The notes beneath the pieces were generated by a model. That model searched no databases, had not been told where the DNA came from, and worked only from the letters and a program-made list of their open reading frames with translations. The position numbers and the translations under genes are program-made. Source: JACQFK01 sp964619955 (GTDB lineage Bacteria > Planctomycetota > MHYJ01 > JACPRB01). From it: DNA of 64,000 bases. Each line of letters starts with the position of its first letter. The stretch's first letter is position 1. Shown here piece after piece: positions 51,200-59,179 of this stretch. The stretch spans positions 1 through 64,000 of the forward strand of contig CAZUJF010000009.1 of assembly GCA_964619955.1 (NCBI GenBank). Reading direction: 5' to 3'.

Positions 51200-51715
51200 T
51201 CAGGATCGGGAAAGCGCGGTCTGAATCTTCTTCACGGAAAGAAAACAGGGGACGGAACCGGCCAGGAGTTCGCCCTCCAGCACCTCCAGCTTCACGAACC
51301 CGAACCGCTCGTAGAAACGGAGGGCCCCCGGTTTCGAATCCACCAGCACACCGACGCATCCCGTGGTCGACGCCATCTTCAGCGCCAGCAACAGCACGTG
51401 ACGCACGAGTTGCGCACCGATTCCCCTGCCTTGGGCCGATTGTGCGACCGCCAGCCGGGCCAGACGCAGGATAGGAAGGGGGTACGCGGGCAGCTTCGGG
51501 CCTCCGGCGGGCAGCGATTCCGCCTCCAGCACGCCCCCCGCGACACTGGCATACCCCTTGATCTCCCCGTGCTCCTCACAGACATAGCTGACGCTGAGAT
51601 GGTGTCGGAACTGGTTCTGACCGGCGTAGACCTGGAAATACCGGTCCAGCGAAGCGTCGCCCGAGACGAACCGGCTGCGGTCGTCGCTTTCCCGGAGCAG
51701 CCTAATGGAGGCCAT
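51200..51715 (-). CDS. GNAT toxin (TacT/AtaT-like)
   Basis: This 171-residue acetyltransferase has the fold of toxins that acetylate aminoacyl-tRNA. Motif A is RLARLAVAQSAQGRGIGAQL with the acetyl-CoA loop QGRGIG, followed by ALRFYERFGF. The N terminus VSGDASLDRYFQVYAGQ matches the TacT group. It overlaps the antitoxin gene upstream by 14 nt. It has a good GNAT active-site scaffold, with the conserved Tyr in FYERFGF. Together they form a type II toxin-antitoxin module. Confidence 0.88.
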   Translation of the reverse strand: MASIRLLRESDDRSRFVSGDASLDRYFQVYAGQNQFRHHLSVSYVCEEHGEIKGYASVAGGVLEAESLPAGGPKLPAYPLPILRLARLAVAQSAQGRGIGAQLVRHVLLLALKMASTTGCVGVLVDSKPGALRFYERFGFVKLEVLEGELLAGSVPCFLSVKKIQTALSRS

Positions 51716-51995
51716 CGTCCGAAACCGCCTTGCCCTTCAGGAGCCGCACCAGCGCACGGGTGGGGCGGGCGGAGCCCCTGAGCTCCCGGACCACCCGTTT
51801 GAACGACGCTTTCGACAGGGTCACCCGGGTGGGGAGGACGAATTCCGGAGGGATCTCCCGGAGCGCCCGCAGATGATTCCGAAGCGCCTGCTCGATGACG
51901 AAGGCCTTCTTCATCCCGGTCGCCCGTACGAAGCGGTCGAGATCGTCCCGCGTCTCCTGCGAGACGAATGCCGAGATTTGTATGTCCTTGGCCAT
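51702..51995 (-). CDS. RHH-type antitoxin (TacA-like)
   Basis: This 97-residue protein has an N-terminal ribbon-helix-helix (IQISAFVSQETRDDLDRFVRATG, FVIEQALRNHL) and a flexible C-terminal tail for toxin neutralisation. RHH antitoxins bind their own operator; a palindromic site lies directly upstream (52000-52028). ATG 51995. It belongs to the same operon as the GNAT toxin. Confidence 0.85.
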   Translation of the reverse strand: MAKDIQISAFVSQETRDDLDRFVRATGMKKAFVIEQALRNHLRALREIPPEFVLPTRVTLSKASFKRVVRELRGSARPTRALVRLLKGKAVSDDGLH

Positions 51996-51999
51996 GATC

Positions 52000-52028
52000 T
52001 AAGAACCTCTACAATAATCTAGTTCTTA
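52000..52028. promoter_or_regulatory. Palindromic operator of the GNAT/RHH toxin-antitoxin operon
   Basis: Two perfect 7-nt half-sites, TAAGAAC (52000-52006) and GTTCTTA (52022-52028), separated by 15 nt, sit just upstream of the antitoxin start within AT-rich sequence. This fits autoregulation by the RHH antitoxin. Confidence 0.7.
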
Positions 52029-52058
52029 CGGCGTCGGTCGTCAAGGACCGGGACGGCG

Positions 52059-53123
52059 TCAATCCCCGTCCCGGACCTTGAGCGGCGGACTGAACTTCTC
52101 CGCAATGGACTCCCAGGGCACCAGCTTGAAGTTCTGGTGGCCGCCGGGATTCGAACCGTCCTGCGCCACGAAGAGTCCCTTGGGAAACGCGGGGCCGAGC
52201 GCGGCGCCGACCACTTCGATCCCGTCGGTGTCGCTGCAGCCGTCGATCCTACCGTCCACGATCTCGAAGGTCCCCACGTAGGCGTTCCCGCCCTCGCGCG
52301 TGTAGATCACGAAGCGGTTGTTCCCCTGGCTGGACGCGATCAGATAGCCCGTGCGGTCCGGGGCGGCATAGATCGCCAGGCCTTCGACGTCCACCGCGAG
52401 ATGACCGCCACGACCGGTCTTGTCGATCAGGACGCCCTCCAACCCGTCCCCGGGCTCCGCCCCGAACTTCCAGATGCCTGCGCTTTCTTCCCCGACATAC
52501 AGGCGACCCAGTTCATCGTCCGCCACGCAGCCTTCCACGATCGACGCCCGCTTGAGCTTGCGGACCAGGGTCCCGCCGACGCCGCCCTTCCCGTCCTCCT
52601 TGAGCTCCCACTGCTGGATGACGCCCGACTTGGCATTGACGAAATAGTGGAAGCGCCCGGTCTTCGCGCTGCGGTACATGCAGGACCCGTACGGCACCAG
52701 CCCCAGCCCGCGGATCGTCCCCGCCGGCTCCAGGCGCCGGCGCACGGGGTTCATCTTGTAGAACGAGAGGGATTCGTCCGTCTCATTCCCCACGCCCACG
52801 AGATCCACCCGCTCGTGCGGGATGCCGTCGGCGAATGCCCCGGCCAGCGGGAATCCGTAGCGAAGATCGACGTTGTTCAGATTCTTGCCGCCGTCGATCT
52901 CCTGCAAGAGGCGGCCGTCGAGCCCGTAGAGGCAGACCCCGCCCTCCTTGTCGTCGCCGAGCACGATGCTGAGGGAAGGATCCGCAGGATGGATCCAGAT
53001 CGCGGGATCGTCCGCCGCGTCCCCCGCATGGCGAACGGGGTCCGTCTCGACCGTCGCCGTGACGCGCACCACGGGGTCGCCTTGCAGCACGAGCAGCAGG
53101 GCGGCCAACGCGGCGTATTTCAT
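52059..53123 (-). CDS. Secreted beta-propeller phytase
   Basis: This 354-residue protein has a signal peptide (about 1-15). A six-bladed phytase fold (PF02333) is indicated by DDPAIWIHP, DGGKNLNNVDLRYGF, VEGCVADDELGRLYVGEE, SSQGNNRFVIYTR, DGIEVVG and NFKLVPWESI at the end. It releases phosphate from inositol hexakisphosphate using calcium. The ATG overlaps the DUF4240 stop by 4 nt. It is slightly longer than Bacillus phytases, within family range. Phosphate scavenging outside the cell is likely. Confidence 0.92.
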   Translation of the reverse strand: MKYAALAALLLVLQGDPVVRVTATVETDPVRHAGDAADDPAIWIHPADPSLSIVLGDDKEGGVCLYGLDGRLLQEIDGGKNLNNVDLRYGFPLAGAFADGIPHERVDLVGVGNETDESLSFYKMNPVRRRLEPAGTIRGLGLVPYGSCMYRSAKTGRFHYFVNAKSGVIQQWELKEDGKGGVGGTLVRKLKRASIVEGCVADDELGRLYVGEESAGIWKFGAEPGDGLEGVLIDKTGRGGHLAVDVEGLAIYAAPDRTGYLIASSQGNNRFVIYTREGGNAYVGTFEIVDGRIDGCSDTDGIEVVGAALGPAFPKGLFVAQDGSNPGGHQNFKLVPWESIAEKFSPPLKVRDGD

Positions 53124-53623
53124 TCCCCGGCGAAGCGCGCCCAGAGTCTCGGATAGAGGCGGCTCAAGTCCTCCTCCTCCCAGGGCTTGCCCAAAGGATC
53201 GTCCGGATAACGCTGCCCGTGGTCCGGGATCTCCTCCTCGACGGCCTCCTCATAGGCCTCCGCGCCGGCGCCGAGCACCATTTCGCACTCGACGCCGTCC
53301 CCGAGCGCCTCCTCGGGAAGGTCCGCCAGGCTTTGGGGATCCTTCAGGGCCGCCTCCCAGACGGCGCGTCCCTGCAGGAGGAGCCAGCCGCGGAAATACT
53401 CGAACCCGTCGTCGGAACAGCCGTCGTTGATGATGTACGCGGCCGCCCAGAGGTCCCAGCGGTAGGATTCGGCGAGCAGCCTCCAGAGCTGCCGGTCGAA
53501 CGCGACGATCTCGGCGAGCGGGAGGGTCTTGAGCGTGTCCACGATCACGTCGACCTGGTCGTCGGGTCGGGAGGCCTTGCTGCGGCTCTGCTCGATCAGG
53601 GTCCAGAATTCATCCGGGGTCAT
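53120..53623 (-). CDS. DUF4240 family protein
   Basis: This 167-residue soluble protein matches DUF4240 (PF14024): MTPDEFWTLIEQSRS at the start, AFDRQLWRLLAESYRWDLWAAAYII, and DDGFEYFRGWLLLQGRAVW. The conserved acidic C-terminal part follows (YPDDPLGKPW). The family has no known function; it appears as an immunity-like or filler gene in other genomes. A GGAAGGAGG ribosome-binding site precedes ATG 53623, with a TATAAG box 26 nt upstream. It is translationally coupled to phytase. Confidence 0.85.
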   Translation of the reverse strand: MTPDEFWTLIEQSRSKASRPDDQVDVIVDTLKTLPLAEIVAFDRQLWRLLAESYRWDLWAAAYIINDGCSDDGFEYFRGWLLLQGRAVWEAALKDPQSLADLPEEALGDGVECEMVLGAGAEAYEEAVEEEIPDHGQRYPDDPLGKPWEEEDLSRLYPRLWARFAGE

Positions 53624-53665
53624 GGGCGTCGGCCTCCTTCCATGCGCCCCTTATACCACGGGGCC

Positions 53666-55453
53666 TCACCGGAGTTCGAGCGCCAGGCGGAAGAGGATCC
53701 CCTTCGACGAGGGATTCGCCTCGAACGCGAGCCACTTCACGAAATCCAGGGCGCGCAGGTCGTTCTTGAGCGCCTCCTCGCGTTCCACCTTGAGCCGCGC
53801 GAACGAATCGTTGTATTCGGCGACGATCTCCGCCTCCTGGGGCTCGCGGCCCAGCCGCGCCTTCAGCTCCGCCACCACGGCCGCCCGGTGTTTCGCCGGC
53901 TCCAGCGTCGAGGCCACCACCTGCCGGGTGACGTGCACGAGCAGGCCGTCCAGCGACTCGCGCAGGAGCGGCGGCCAGAGGAAACCGCCCGCGATGCCCG
54001 GCTCGGCGGCGAAGCCCGTGTCCTTCAGGCGCCCCAGCAGGCGCCGGTGGTTCGGCGTCGTCTCGAGCCCGCCCCCCTGCGCGGCGGTGCGCACCAGCTG
54101 CTCGGTGAACCCTTCGTTGTTCCCGATCACGAAGGCGTCCTTCAGCGCCGCGTAGGTCGGCCTCAGGATGTCGTTGATCTCGAGGGCGTCCGGCCAGCGC
54201 CAGGAGTACAGCCTCGTGTCCTCCAGCGGCCGCTCGATGCGGTTGGATTTCTCCGCCCACTTCCCCGCCCGCTTCCGCACCAGCGCGTTCATCGCGTCCA
54301 CGGCGCCGCGCGGATCCCGGGACGGCAGCACGAGCGCGAACGCCGGATACACGCGGCCCTCCCGCTCCTCCATCCCCGTGACGATCAGCATCCCGGGCTC
54401 CGTCTTCGGCAGGAACGCGGAGGACAGCCCCGCGTCGTCGAGGAGTTCGAGGGCCTGAAGCAGGTTGCGGCGGCCCGCGTCCTTCGGACCGCCGTCCAGC
54501 GCGAGCTCCCGGATCCAGCCGATCAGATCCTTCGCCCCCGTGTTGGTCGCGAAGCAGCCGGTGGACGATTCGGGCGCCCAGGCTCTCAGCGCCGAAGGCA
54601 CGGGCGTGCCCAGCAGCGGCTCCGCCTTTTCCAGCAGCGCCTCCAGACGCAGCGTCGGTCCGTCCACATCCAGCGAGACCGCCAAACCCCGCAAGGAGTC
54701 GAAGCGCACGTACGGGAACGCGCCGCAGGCCTGCAGGGCCCGGCGCAGATCCAGAAGTCCGGGCGAGCCGTCGAAAATCACCCGCGCCTCCAGCGGCGCC
54801 CGGCCCGGGGCCGCCGCGCCCCGCCGCCGCAGGGCCTGTCCCAGAAACTCGCGATCCGTCGAGACCAGGGCCAGGGCTCCGCGGAACGCGAGGTAGAGGT
54901 CCTTCTTCCCCAGGCGAAGTCTGAGAAGGCCCTCGCCGCCCGCAGGCTCCGAAGGCAGCACCCAGCCCGCGCAGGGACTCAGCAGGAAATGCCACCAGCG
55001 CAGGCGCAGGATCCCGCAGACCTTCGTCTGGGCGGGGACCTCCGTCACCCGGGCGGCCGCGAGGGCGTCCTTCCCCAGCGCCTCCAGCGCCCAGGGCAGG
55101 TTCCGGGTCGAGCTCTTGCGCCGGTCCTCGAGATCGTCCAGCGTCGGCGCGCCCGCGCTCTTGAGCAGCGCGTTGAGGGCCTTCCGCGCCCCGGGGTCGC
55201 GCAGGATCTTCCGCTCCAGCACCCGCCAGGCCACGGTTTCGCCGATGCGCCCGGCCTGTCCCTCGAAATCCCGCAGCCGGGCCACGATGTTGCTGTCCGC
55301 CGGGACGTACAGCGACGGATCCTTCTCCGCCATCGCGTACTGCAGCGAGCGCACGCCGACATGCAGGAGGACCGCCGCGGTCAGGAGCGCGGCGGCCCCG
55401 AGGGGAACCCGCCAATACCAGCGCAGGGAACGGAAGCGGCCCCAGAGCCTCAT
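53666..55453 (-). CDS. Single-pass membrane protein of unknown function
   Basis: This 595-residue protein has an N-terminal membrane helix (about residues 14-35, WRVPLGAAALLTAAVLLHVG). A large exported domain with no recognised family follows. It begins with PSLYVPADSNIVARLRDFEG, ends in a strand/helix mix, and is Arg-rich throughout (e.g. LRRGAAA-type and LEDTRLYSWRWPDALEIND segments). It could be a PDZ-free analogue of DUF3352-like proteins, but that is weak. The ATG overlaps the moaB stop by 4 nt. Its end is 43 nt from the DUF4240 start. Confidence 0.7.
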   Translation of the reverse strand: MRLWGRFRSLRWYWRVPLGAAALLTAAVLLHVGVRSLQYAMAEKDPSLYVPADSNIVARLRDFEGQAGRIGETVAWRVLERKILRDPGARKALNALLKSAGAPTLDDLEDRRKSSTRNLPWALEALGKDALAAARVTEVPAQTKVCGILRLRWWHFLLSPCAGWVLPSEPAGGEGLLRLRLGKKDLYLAFRGALALVSTDREFLGQALRRRGAAAPGRAPLEARVIFDGSPGLLDLRRALQACGAFPYVRFDSLRGLAVSLDVDGPTLRLEALLEKAEPLLGTPVPSALRAWAPESSTGCFATNTGAKDLIGWIRELALDGGPKDAGRRNLLQALELLDDAGLSSAFLPKTEPGMLIVTGMEEREGRVYPAFALVLPSRDPRGAVDAMNALVRKRAGKWAEKSNRIERPLEDTRLYSWRWPDALEINDILRPTYAALKDAFVIGNNEGFTEQLVRTAAQGGGLETTPNHRRLLGRLKDTGFAAEPGIAGGFLWPPLLRESLDGLLVHVTRQVVASTLEPAKHRAAVVAELKARLGREPQEAEIVAEYNDSFARLKVEREEALKNDLRALDFVKWLAFEANPSSKGILFRLALELR

Positions 55454-55962
55454 GAATACCGCCGGAGCTCCCAGAAGAGGTGCGGCAGTTCCGGGATCAG
55501 GATCTCGCCGAGCGCGAGCCGCACGGCGCTTTCCGACCCGGGCAGGGCGGCCACGATCTTGCCCGCCGCCGTGATGCCGAGCAGGGCGCGGGAGAGGATC
55601 GCCGCCGTCCCGATCTCCGGCGCGGAGCGCGCGCGGAAGAGCTCCCCGAAACCGGGCAGTTCCTTGTCGATGAACGGCCTCAGGGCGTCGACGCTGAGAT
55701 CCTTCCGGCTCGCGCCGGTCCCGCCGATCGTGACCACGAGGTCGGCGTCCCGCAGCCCCGCCTCCGCCGCGGCGCCGATCTTCGAGCGTTCGTTGGGGAC
55801 GATCTCGCGGCGGACGACGTCGTGGCCGTGCGCCGCGAACATCCCGGCGGCGGCGAGGCCGCTCGTGTCCGTCTCCAGCGTCTTGCTGTCCGTCACGACG
55901 AGGACGACGCAGCGTCCCCGGGCTTCCTTCTTCGCGCTTTGGCGGTGGTCGTGGGCTCCCAT
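55450..55962 (-). CDS. moaB: MoaB/MogA-family molybdopterin biosynthesis protein
   Basis: This 170-residue protein has the molybdopterin-binding fold: VVLVVTDSKTLETDTSG, VVRREIVPNE, and VVTIGGTGASRKDLSVDAL (the GGTG loop). SRALLGITAAGKIVAALPGSESAVRLAL (the SES motif) follows. It probably adenylylates molybdopterin or works as the MoaB paralogue. Other Moco genes are absent from the window. AAAGGAGAGCC precedes ATG 55962. The 595-residue membrane protein follows by a 4-nt overlap, an odd pairing. Confidence 0.9.
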   Translation of the reverse strand: MGAHDHRQSAKKEARGRCVVLVVTDSKTLETDTSGLAAAGMFAAHGHDVVRREIVPNERSKIGAAAEAGLRDADLVVTIGGTGASRKDLSVDALRPFIDKELPGFGELFRARSAPEIGTAAILSRALLGITAAGKIVAALPGSESAVRLALGEILIPELPHLFWELRRYS

Positions 55963-56012
55963 GGCTCTCCTTTGAACGACGTTCCCGTCTCCGGGATGGT
56001 AGCATTCGGGAC

Positions 56013-56507
56013 ATGCCGGCCGACCGGGAGACCGCGCTCCTGCTGCGCGTCAAGGAGGGGGATCGCAGCGCCTTCGAGGAGCTCTTCCGGCTCTACGAAC
56101 GTCCCCTGGGCGGCTATCTCTGGCGCCTCTGCGGGGACCGCGCGCTCGCCGAGGATCTGCTGCAGGACTGTTTCCTCCGGATCTGGAAGGCCGCGCCGTC
56201 CTGGGAGCCGGCGGCCCGGGTGTCCACCTGGATCTTCCGCATCGCCCACAATCTCCACGTGAACGAGGCGGTCCGCCGGAAGGATCGTCCGGAACCGCGT
56301 CCGGAACCCTCCCCTCCCCCGGATCTCGAGGCGCTTCAGCGGGCGCTGGAGTCCCTCCCGGACGGCGAACGCGCCGTGGTCCTGCTGGCGGAATTGCAGG
56401 GATTCAAATACGCGGACGTCGCGGAAATCCTCGGCATTCCCCTGGGAACCGTCAAATCCCGCATGTTCGCGGCCCTGCGGCGCCTCCGGGAGCAGTTGGG
56501 CGGATGA
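56013..56507 (+). CDS. ECF-type RNA polymerase sigma factor
   Basis: This 164-residue protein has sigma region 2 (about 15-85: LFRLYERPLGGYLWRLCGDRALAEDLLQDCFLRIWK) and region 4 (about 105-160: LPDGERAVVLLAELQGFKYADVAEILGIPLGTVKSRMFAALRRLREQ). No anti-sigma factor gene adjoins it; the next gene encodes a secreted Tyr-rich protein. ATG 56013 lies seven nt after TAGCAT. The target regulon is unknown but may include the next gene, whose promoter differs from the common type. Confidence 0.95.
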   Translation: MPADRETALLLRVKEGDRSAFEELFRLYERPLGGYLWRLCGDRALAEDLLQDCFLRIWKAAPSWEPAARVSTWIFRIAHNLHVNEAVRRKDRPEPRPEPSPPPDLEALQRALESLPDGERAVVLLAELQGFKYADVAEILGIPLGTVKSRMFAALRRLREQLGG

Positions 56508-56547
56508 TTTCAAGGAATGCCCTCCCGCTTCCGTCGTATATATAGGT

Positions 56548-57054
56548 ATGAGCAAGAAGACGTTCGCCCTGGCCGGAGCCCTTCTCGCGGCCCTTCCCCT
56601 CGCCGCGGCCGCCGACGTGTCCAAGGAAGACCTGCGCAAGCTCGTGGCCGCGGGGCTTTCGGACGAGGTCGTGCTCGCCTACGTCAAGGCCAACGGGCCC
56701 GTGGCGAAGCTCAGCGCGGACGATCTGATCGACCTGAAGAAGGCGGGCGCCAGCGACAAGATCCTGGCCGCGGCCGCCGCGCCGTCCGCCCCCGCCCCCG
56801 TCGTGCAGGAGCGCATCGTGCAGCAGCCCGTGGTTCAGACGACCTACGTGGAAACGCCCGTCTACACGAGTTCGTACTACTACGGCGGCTACGGGTATTA
56901 CGGGTACTACCCCTACTACGGTTACACCAACTGCTATCCCCGCTACTCCTACTCCTCGTCGGGCTACTGCGCGCCGCGCGTTTCCGGGGGCGTGTACATC
57001 GGCCATTCCTCCCACGGCCACAGCGCCTCGGTGGGCATCCGGATCCGGCGCTGA
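56548..57054 (+). CDS. Secreted Tyr/Gly/Ser-rich protein
   Basis: This 168-residue protein has a signal peptide (MSKKTFALAGALLAALPLAAA). A short helical domain (KEDLRKLVAAGLSDEVVLAYVKANGP, residues ~25-75) follows. A C-terminal low-complexity region rich in Tyr, Gly and Ser (SYYYGGYGYYGYYPYYGY) ends in a His/Ser/Arg stretch. Such sequences make surface or matrix proteins. It is preceded by TATATATA right before ATG 56548 and follows an ECF sigma gene by 40 nt. Confidence 0.75.
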   Translation: MSKKTFALAGALLAALPLAAAADVSKEDLRKLVAAGLSDEVVLAYVKANGPVAKLSADDLIDLKKAGASDKILAAAAAPSAPAPVVQERIVQQPVVQTTYVETPVYTSSYYYGGYGYYGYYPYYGYTNCYPRYSYSSSGYCAPRVSGGVYIGHSSHGHSASVGIRIRR

Positions 57055-57093
57055 TTCCCCGGCACCTCCGGACGTCGGGGCTTGCGTGCAACC

Positions 57094-57125
57094 TGACCTT
57101 TTATCGGTTGACACAAAAAAGGTCA
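57094..57125. promoter_or_regulatory. Inverted repeat overlapping a -35 upstream of the AAA ATPase gene
   Basis: TGACCTTTT (57094-57102) and AAAAGGTCA (57117-57125) form a perfect 9-nt inverted repeat spaced by 14 nt; a perfect TTGACA (57108-57113) lies between the arms. A repressor bound here would block the promoter of the gene at 57160, which also has a CATAAT (57146-57151) eight nt before its ATG. Confidence 0.55.
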
Positions 57126-57159
57126 CGACTTTATGAGGGTCATACCATAATATAGTCAC

Positions 57160-58392
57160 ATGGATCGAACCTTGGGGCGGCTCCTGGAATCGGAGCATTT
57201 CGCCCAACCGGCGCCCAAAATGGCCTTCCTGGTCGGGCCCCGGCAGTCCGGCAAGACGACCCTGGCCCGCATGCTCCAGGAGCGCAGGAACAGCGCGGCG
57301 CTGTACCGGAACTGGGATGACGCCGCCTTCCGGAAGGAACTCGCCGCCGATCCCTGCGGCTTTCTCGACGCCTTCAGGCCGCCGAGCAAGGGGCGCCCCC
57401 TCGCGACGCTGGATGAGATCCACAAGTTCCCCCGCTGGAAGAGCTACCTCAAGGGCCTCTGGGACACCCGCGGACGGGATACGGACTTCCTGGTGACGGG
57501 CAGCGGCCGCCTAGACGTCTACCAGCGCGGCGGGGACAGCCTGCTCGGCCGCTACCACCAATACCGGCTCCATCCGCTGTCGCTTTCGGAAATCCTCGGC
57601 CTGCGTTTCGATCCTGACCACGACGCCCCCGGAGTCATCCTGAAGCGGCTCCTGGCCGGCCCTGCCGACCCTCCCTCCGGAGCCTGTGAGGCCTTTGAGT
57701 CGCTCCTCCGCTTCGGGGGCTTTCCGGAACCCTTCCTGAAGCAACACGAGCGCCACCATCGTCTCTGGCTCCGCGAACGGCGCGAACGACTGACCCGCGA
57801 GGACCTGAGGGATCTCACGCGGATCCAGATGCTGAGTTCGGTCGAGCAAATGGTCGAACTCCTGCCGGGCAGGATCGGCTCGCCCCTTTCGCTGAACAAC
57901 CTCCGGGAGGATCTCTCCGTCTCCATGGATTCCGTCAGGCTTTGGATGGCGCAACTGGAGCGCCTCTACTACTGCTTCCGCATTCGCCCCTATGCCGGAC
58001 GGCTTTCCCGCGCCCTCCGCAAGGAACCGAAGCTCTATCTCTACGACTGGTCCGAATTGGCCTCCGAAGGGGCGCGCCTCGAGAATCTCGTCGCCTCGGC
58101 ACTGCTGCGCTGGTGCCATTTCGCCCAGGACTGGGGCCAGAGGAACCTGGAGCTTCACTACGTCCGGGACAAGGAGAAACGCGAAGTCGATTTCCTCCTG
58201 ACCCTCGAGGGCAGGCCCGCGCTGCTGCTGGAGGCCAAATGGGGGGATCCGACGCCCCCGTCCGCCCTCCGTCATTTCTCGGAGAAGCTGAGGGTTCCCG
58301 CGATCCTGATCTGCGCCCAAGCCCCGCATCCCGGCGTGGCCGCCGGTATCCAGGTCCTGCCTCCGGCCCACCTGCTCTGCGCCCTGCCCTGA
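57160..58392 (+). CDS. AAA_14/DUF4143 ATPase
   Basis: This 410-residue protein has an N-terminal P-loop ATPase domain (AAA_14; Walker A VGPRQSGKTTLA near residue 25; Walker B-like ATLDEIHKFPRWKSYLKGLWD) and a C-terminal DUF4143 domain (about 220-400). The latter includes SVSMDSVRLWMAQLERLYYCFRI, LYDWSELASEGARLENLVASALLRWC and DFLLTLEGRPALLLEAKW, the last resembling a restriction-endonuclease-like core with E-x-K. These are widespread accessory proteins, often in horizontally moving islands. The upstream region is the most AT-rich in the neighbourhood. Confidence 0.9.
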   Translation: MDRTLGRLLESEHFAQPAPKMAFLVGPRQSGKTTLARMLQERRNSAALYRNWDDAAFRKELAADPCGFLDAFRPPSKGRPLATLDEIHKFPRWKSYLKGLWDTRGRDTDFLVTGSGRLDVYQRGGDSLLGRYHQYRLHPLSLSEILGLRFDPDHDAPGVILKRLLAGPADPPSGACEAFESLLRFGGFPEPFLKQHERHHRLWLRERRERLTREDLRDLTRIQMLSSVEQMVELLPGRIGSPLSLNNLREDLSVSMDSVRLWMAQLERLYYCFRIRPYAGRLSRALRKEPKLYLYDWSELASEGARLENLVASALLRWCHFAQDWGQRNLELHYVRDKEKREVDFLLTLEGRPALLLEAKWGDPTPPSALRHFSEKLRVPAILICAQAPHPGVAAGIQVLPPAHLLCALP

Positions 58393-58400
58393 GGCGGGCG

Positions 58401-59147
58401 TCAGGCGTTGCGCAGCATCAGCGCCGCGGCGTAGCCCGCGCCGAAGCCGTTGTCGATGTTCACCACGGTCACCCCCGACGCGCACGAATTGAGCATCGCC
58501 AGCAGCGTCGCCAGGCCCTCGAAATTCGCCCCGTAGCCGACGCTCGTGGGGACGGCGATCACGGGACGGCGCACCAGGCCGCCGATCACGCTCGCCAGCG
58601 CCCCCTCCATGCCCGCCACGCAGATGAGCACCCGGGCCTCCATCACCCGGCGGCGATGGCTGAGCAGGCGGTGCAGGCCCGCGACCCCGACGTCGTAGAG
58701 GGTCTCGACGCGCGCGCCGAGCGTCTCCGCCGTCACGCGCGCCTCCTCGGCCACCGGGATGTCCGCGGTCCCCGCCGACACCACCAGCACGTAGCCCTCG
58801 CCGGCGGGCGGCAGCCCCCCGACCGTGATGCAGCGGGCCCGTTCATGCCAGACCGCCCGGCGCTCGGCCTTGCGCACGGCCCGGAAGATCTCCTTCGTCG
58901 CCCGCGTGGCCAGCAGATCGCTCCCGTGCGAGAGGATCTCCTTCGCGATGCGGACGATCTGCGGGATCGTCTTGCTTTTGCAATAGATGACTTCGGGAAA
59001 GCCGCAGCGCAGCGCGCGATGATGATCGACCTTCGCGAACTCCAGCTCCTGGAAGGGCAGCTCCCGCAGCTCGCGGAGCAGCGCGTCCTCCTCCAGCCTC
59101 CCGGAACGGAAGCGGCGGAGCAGCGAGCGCAGGCGGGGTTCATCCAT
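58401..59147 (-). CDS. larB: Nickel pincer cofactor biosynthesis protein LarB
   Basis: This 248-residue enzyme carboxylates nicotinic acid adenine dinucleotide and cleaves its phosphoanhydride, the first step to the nickel-pincer cofactor of lactate racemase-type enzymes. PurE-like hallmarks: AKVDHHRALRCGFPEVIYC, VVSAGTADIPVAEEA, YDVGVAGLHRLL, VAGMEGALASVIGGLV, VPTSVGYGA, and LNSCASGVTVVNIDNGFGAGYAAA. LarC and LarE are not nearby. ATG 59147 lies nine nt after TACAAT (59157-59162), back to back with the next promoter. Confidence 0.95.
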   Translation of the reverse strand: MDEPRLRSLLRRFRSGRLEEDALLRELRELPFQELEFAKVDHHRALRCGFPEVIYCKSKTIPQIVRIAKEILSHGSDLLATRATKEIFRAVRKAERRAVWHERARCITVGGLPPAGEGYVLVVSAGTADIPVAEEARVTAETLGARVETLYDVGVAGLHRLLSHRRRVMEARVLICVAGMEGALASVIGGLVRRPVIAVPTSVGYGANFEGLATLLAMLNSCASGVTVVNIDNGFGAGYAAALMLRNA

Positions 59148-59156
59148 GGCCCGGGA

Positions 59157-59166
59157 ATTGTATAGT
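59157..59166. promoter_or_regulatory. Overlapping divergent -10 boxes
   Basis: In the short gap between the larB start and the next gene, TACAAT (minus strand, 59157-59162) and TATAGT (plus strand, 59161-59166) overlap. Only one RNA polymerase can bind at a time, so the two genes would be mutually exclusive at initiation. Confidence 0.5.
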
Positions 59167-59179
59167 GGACGCCAGAGAC

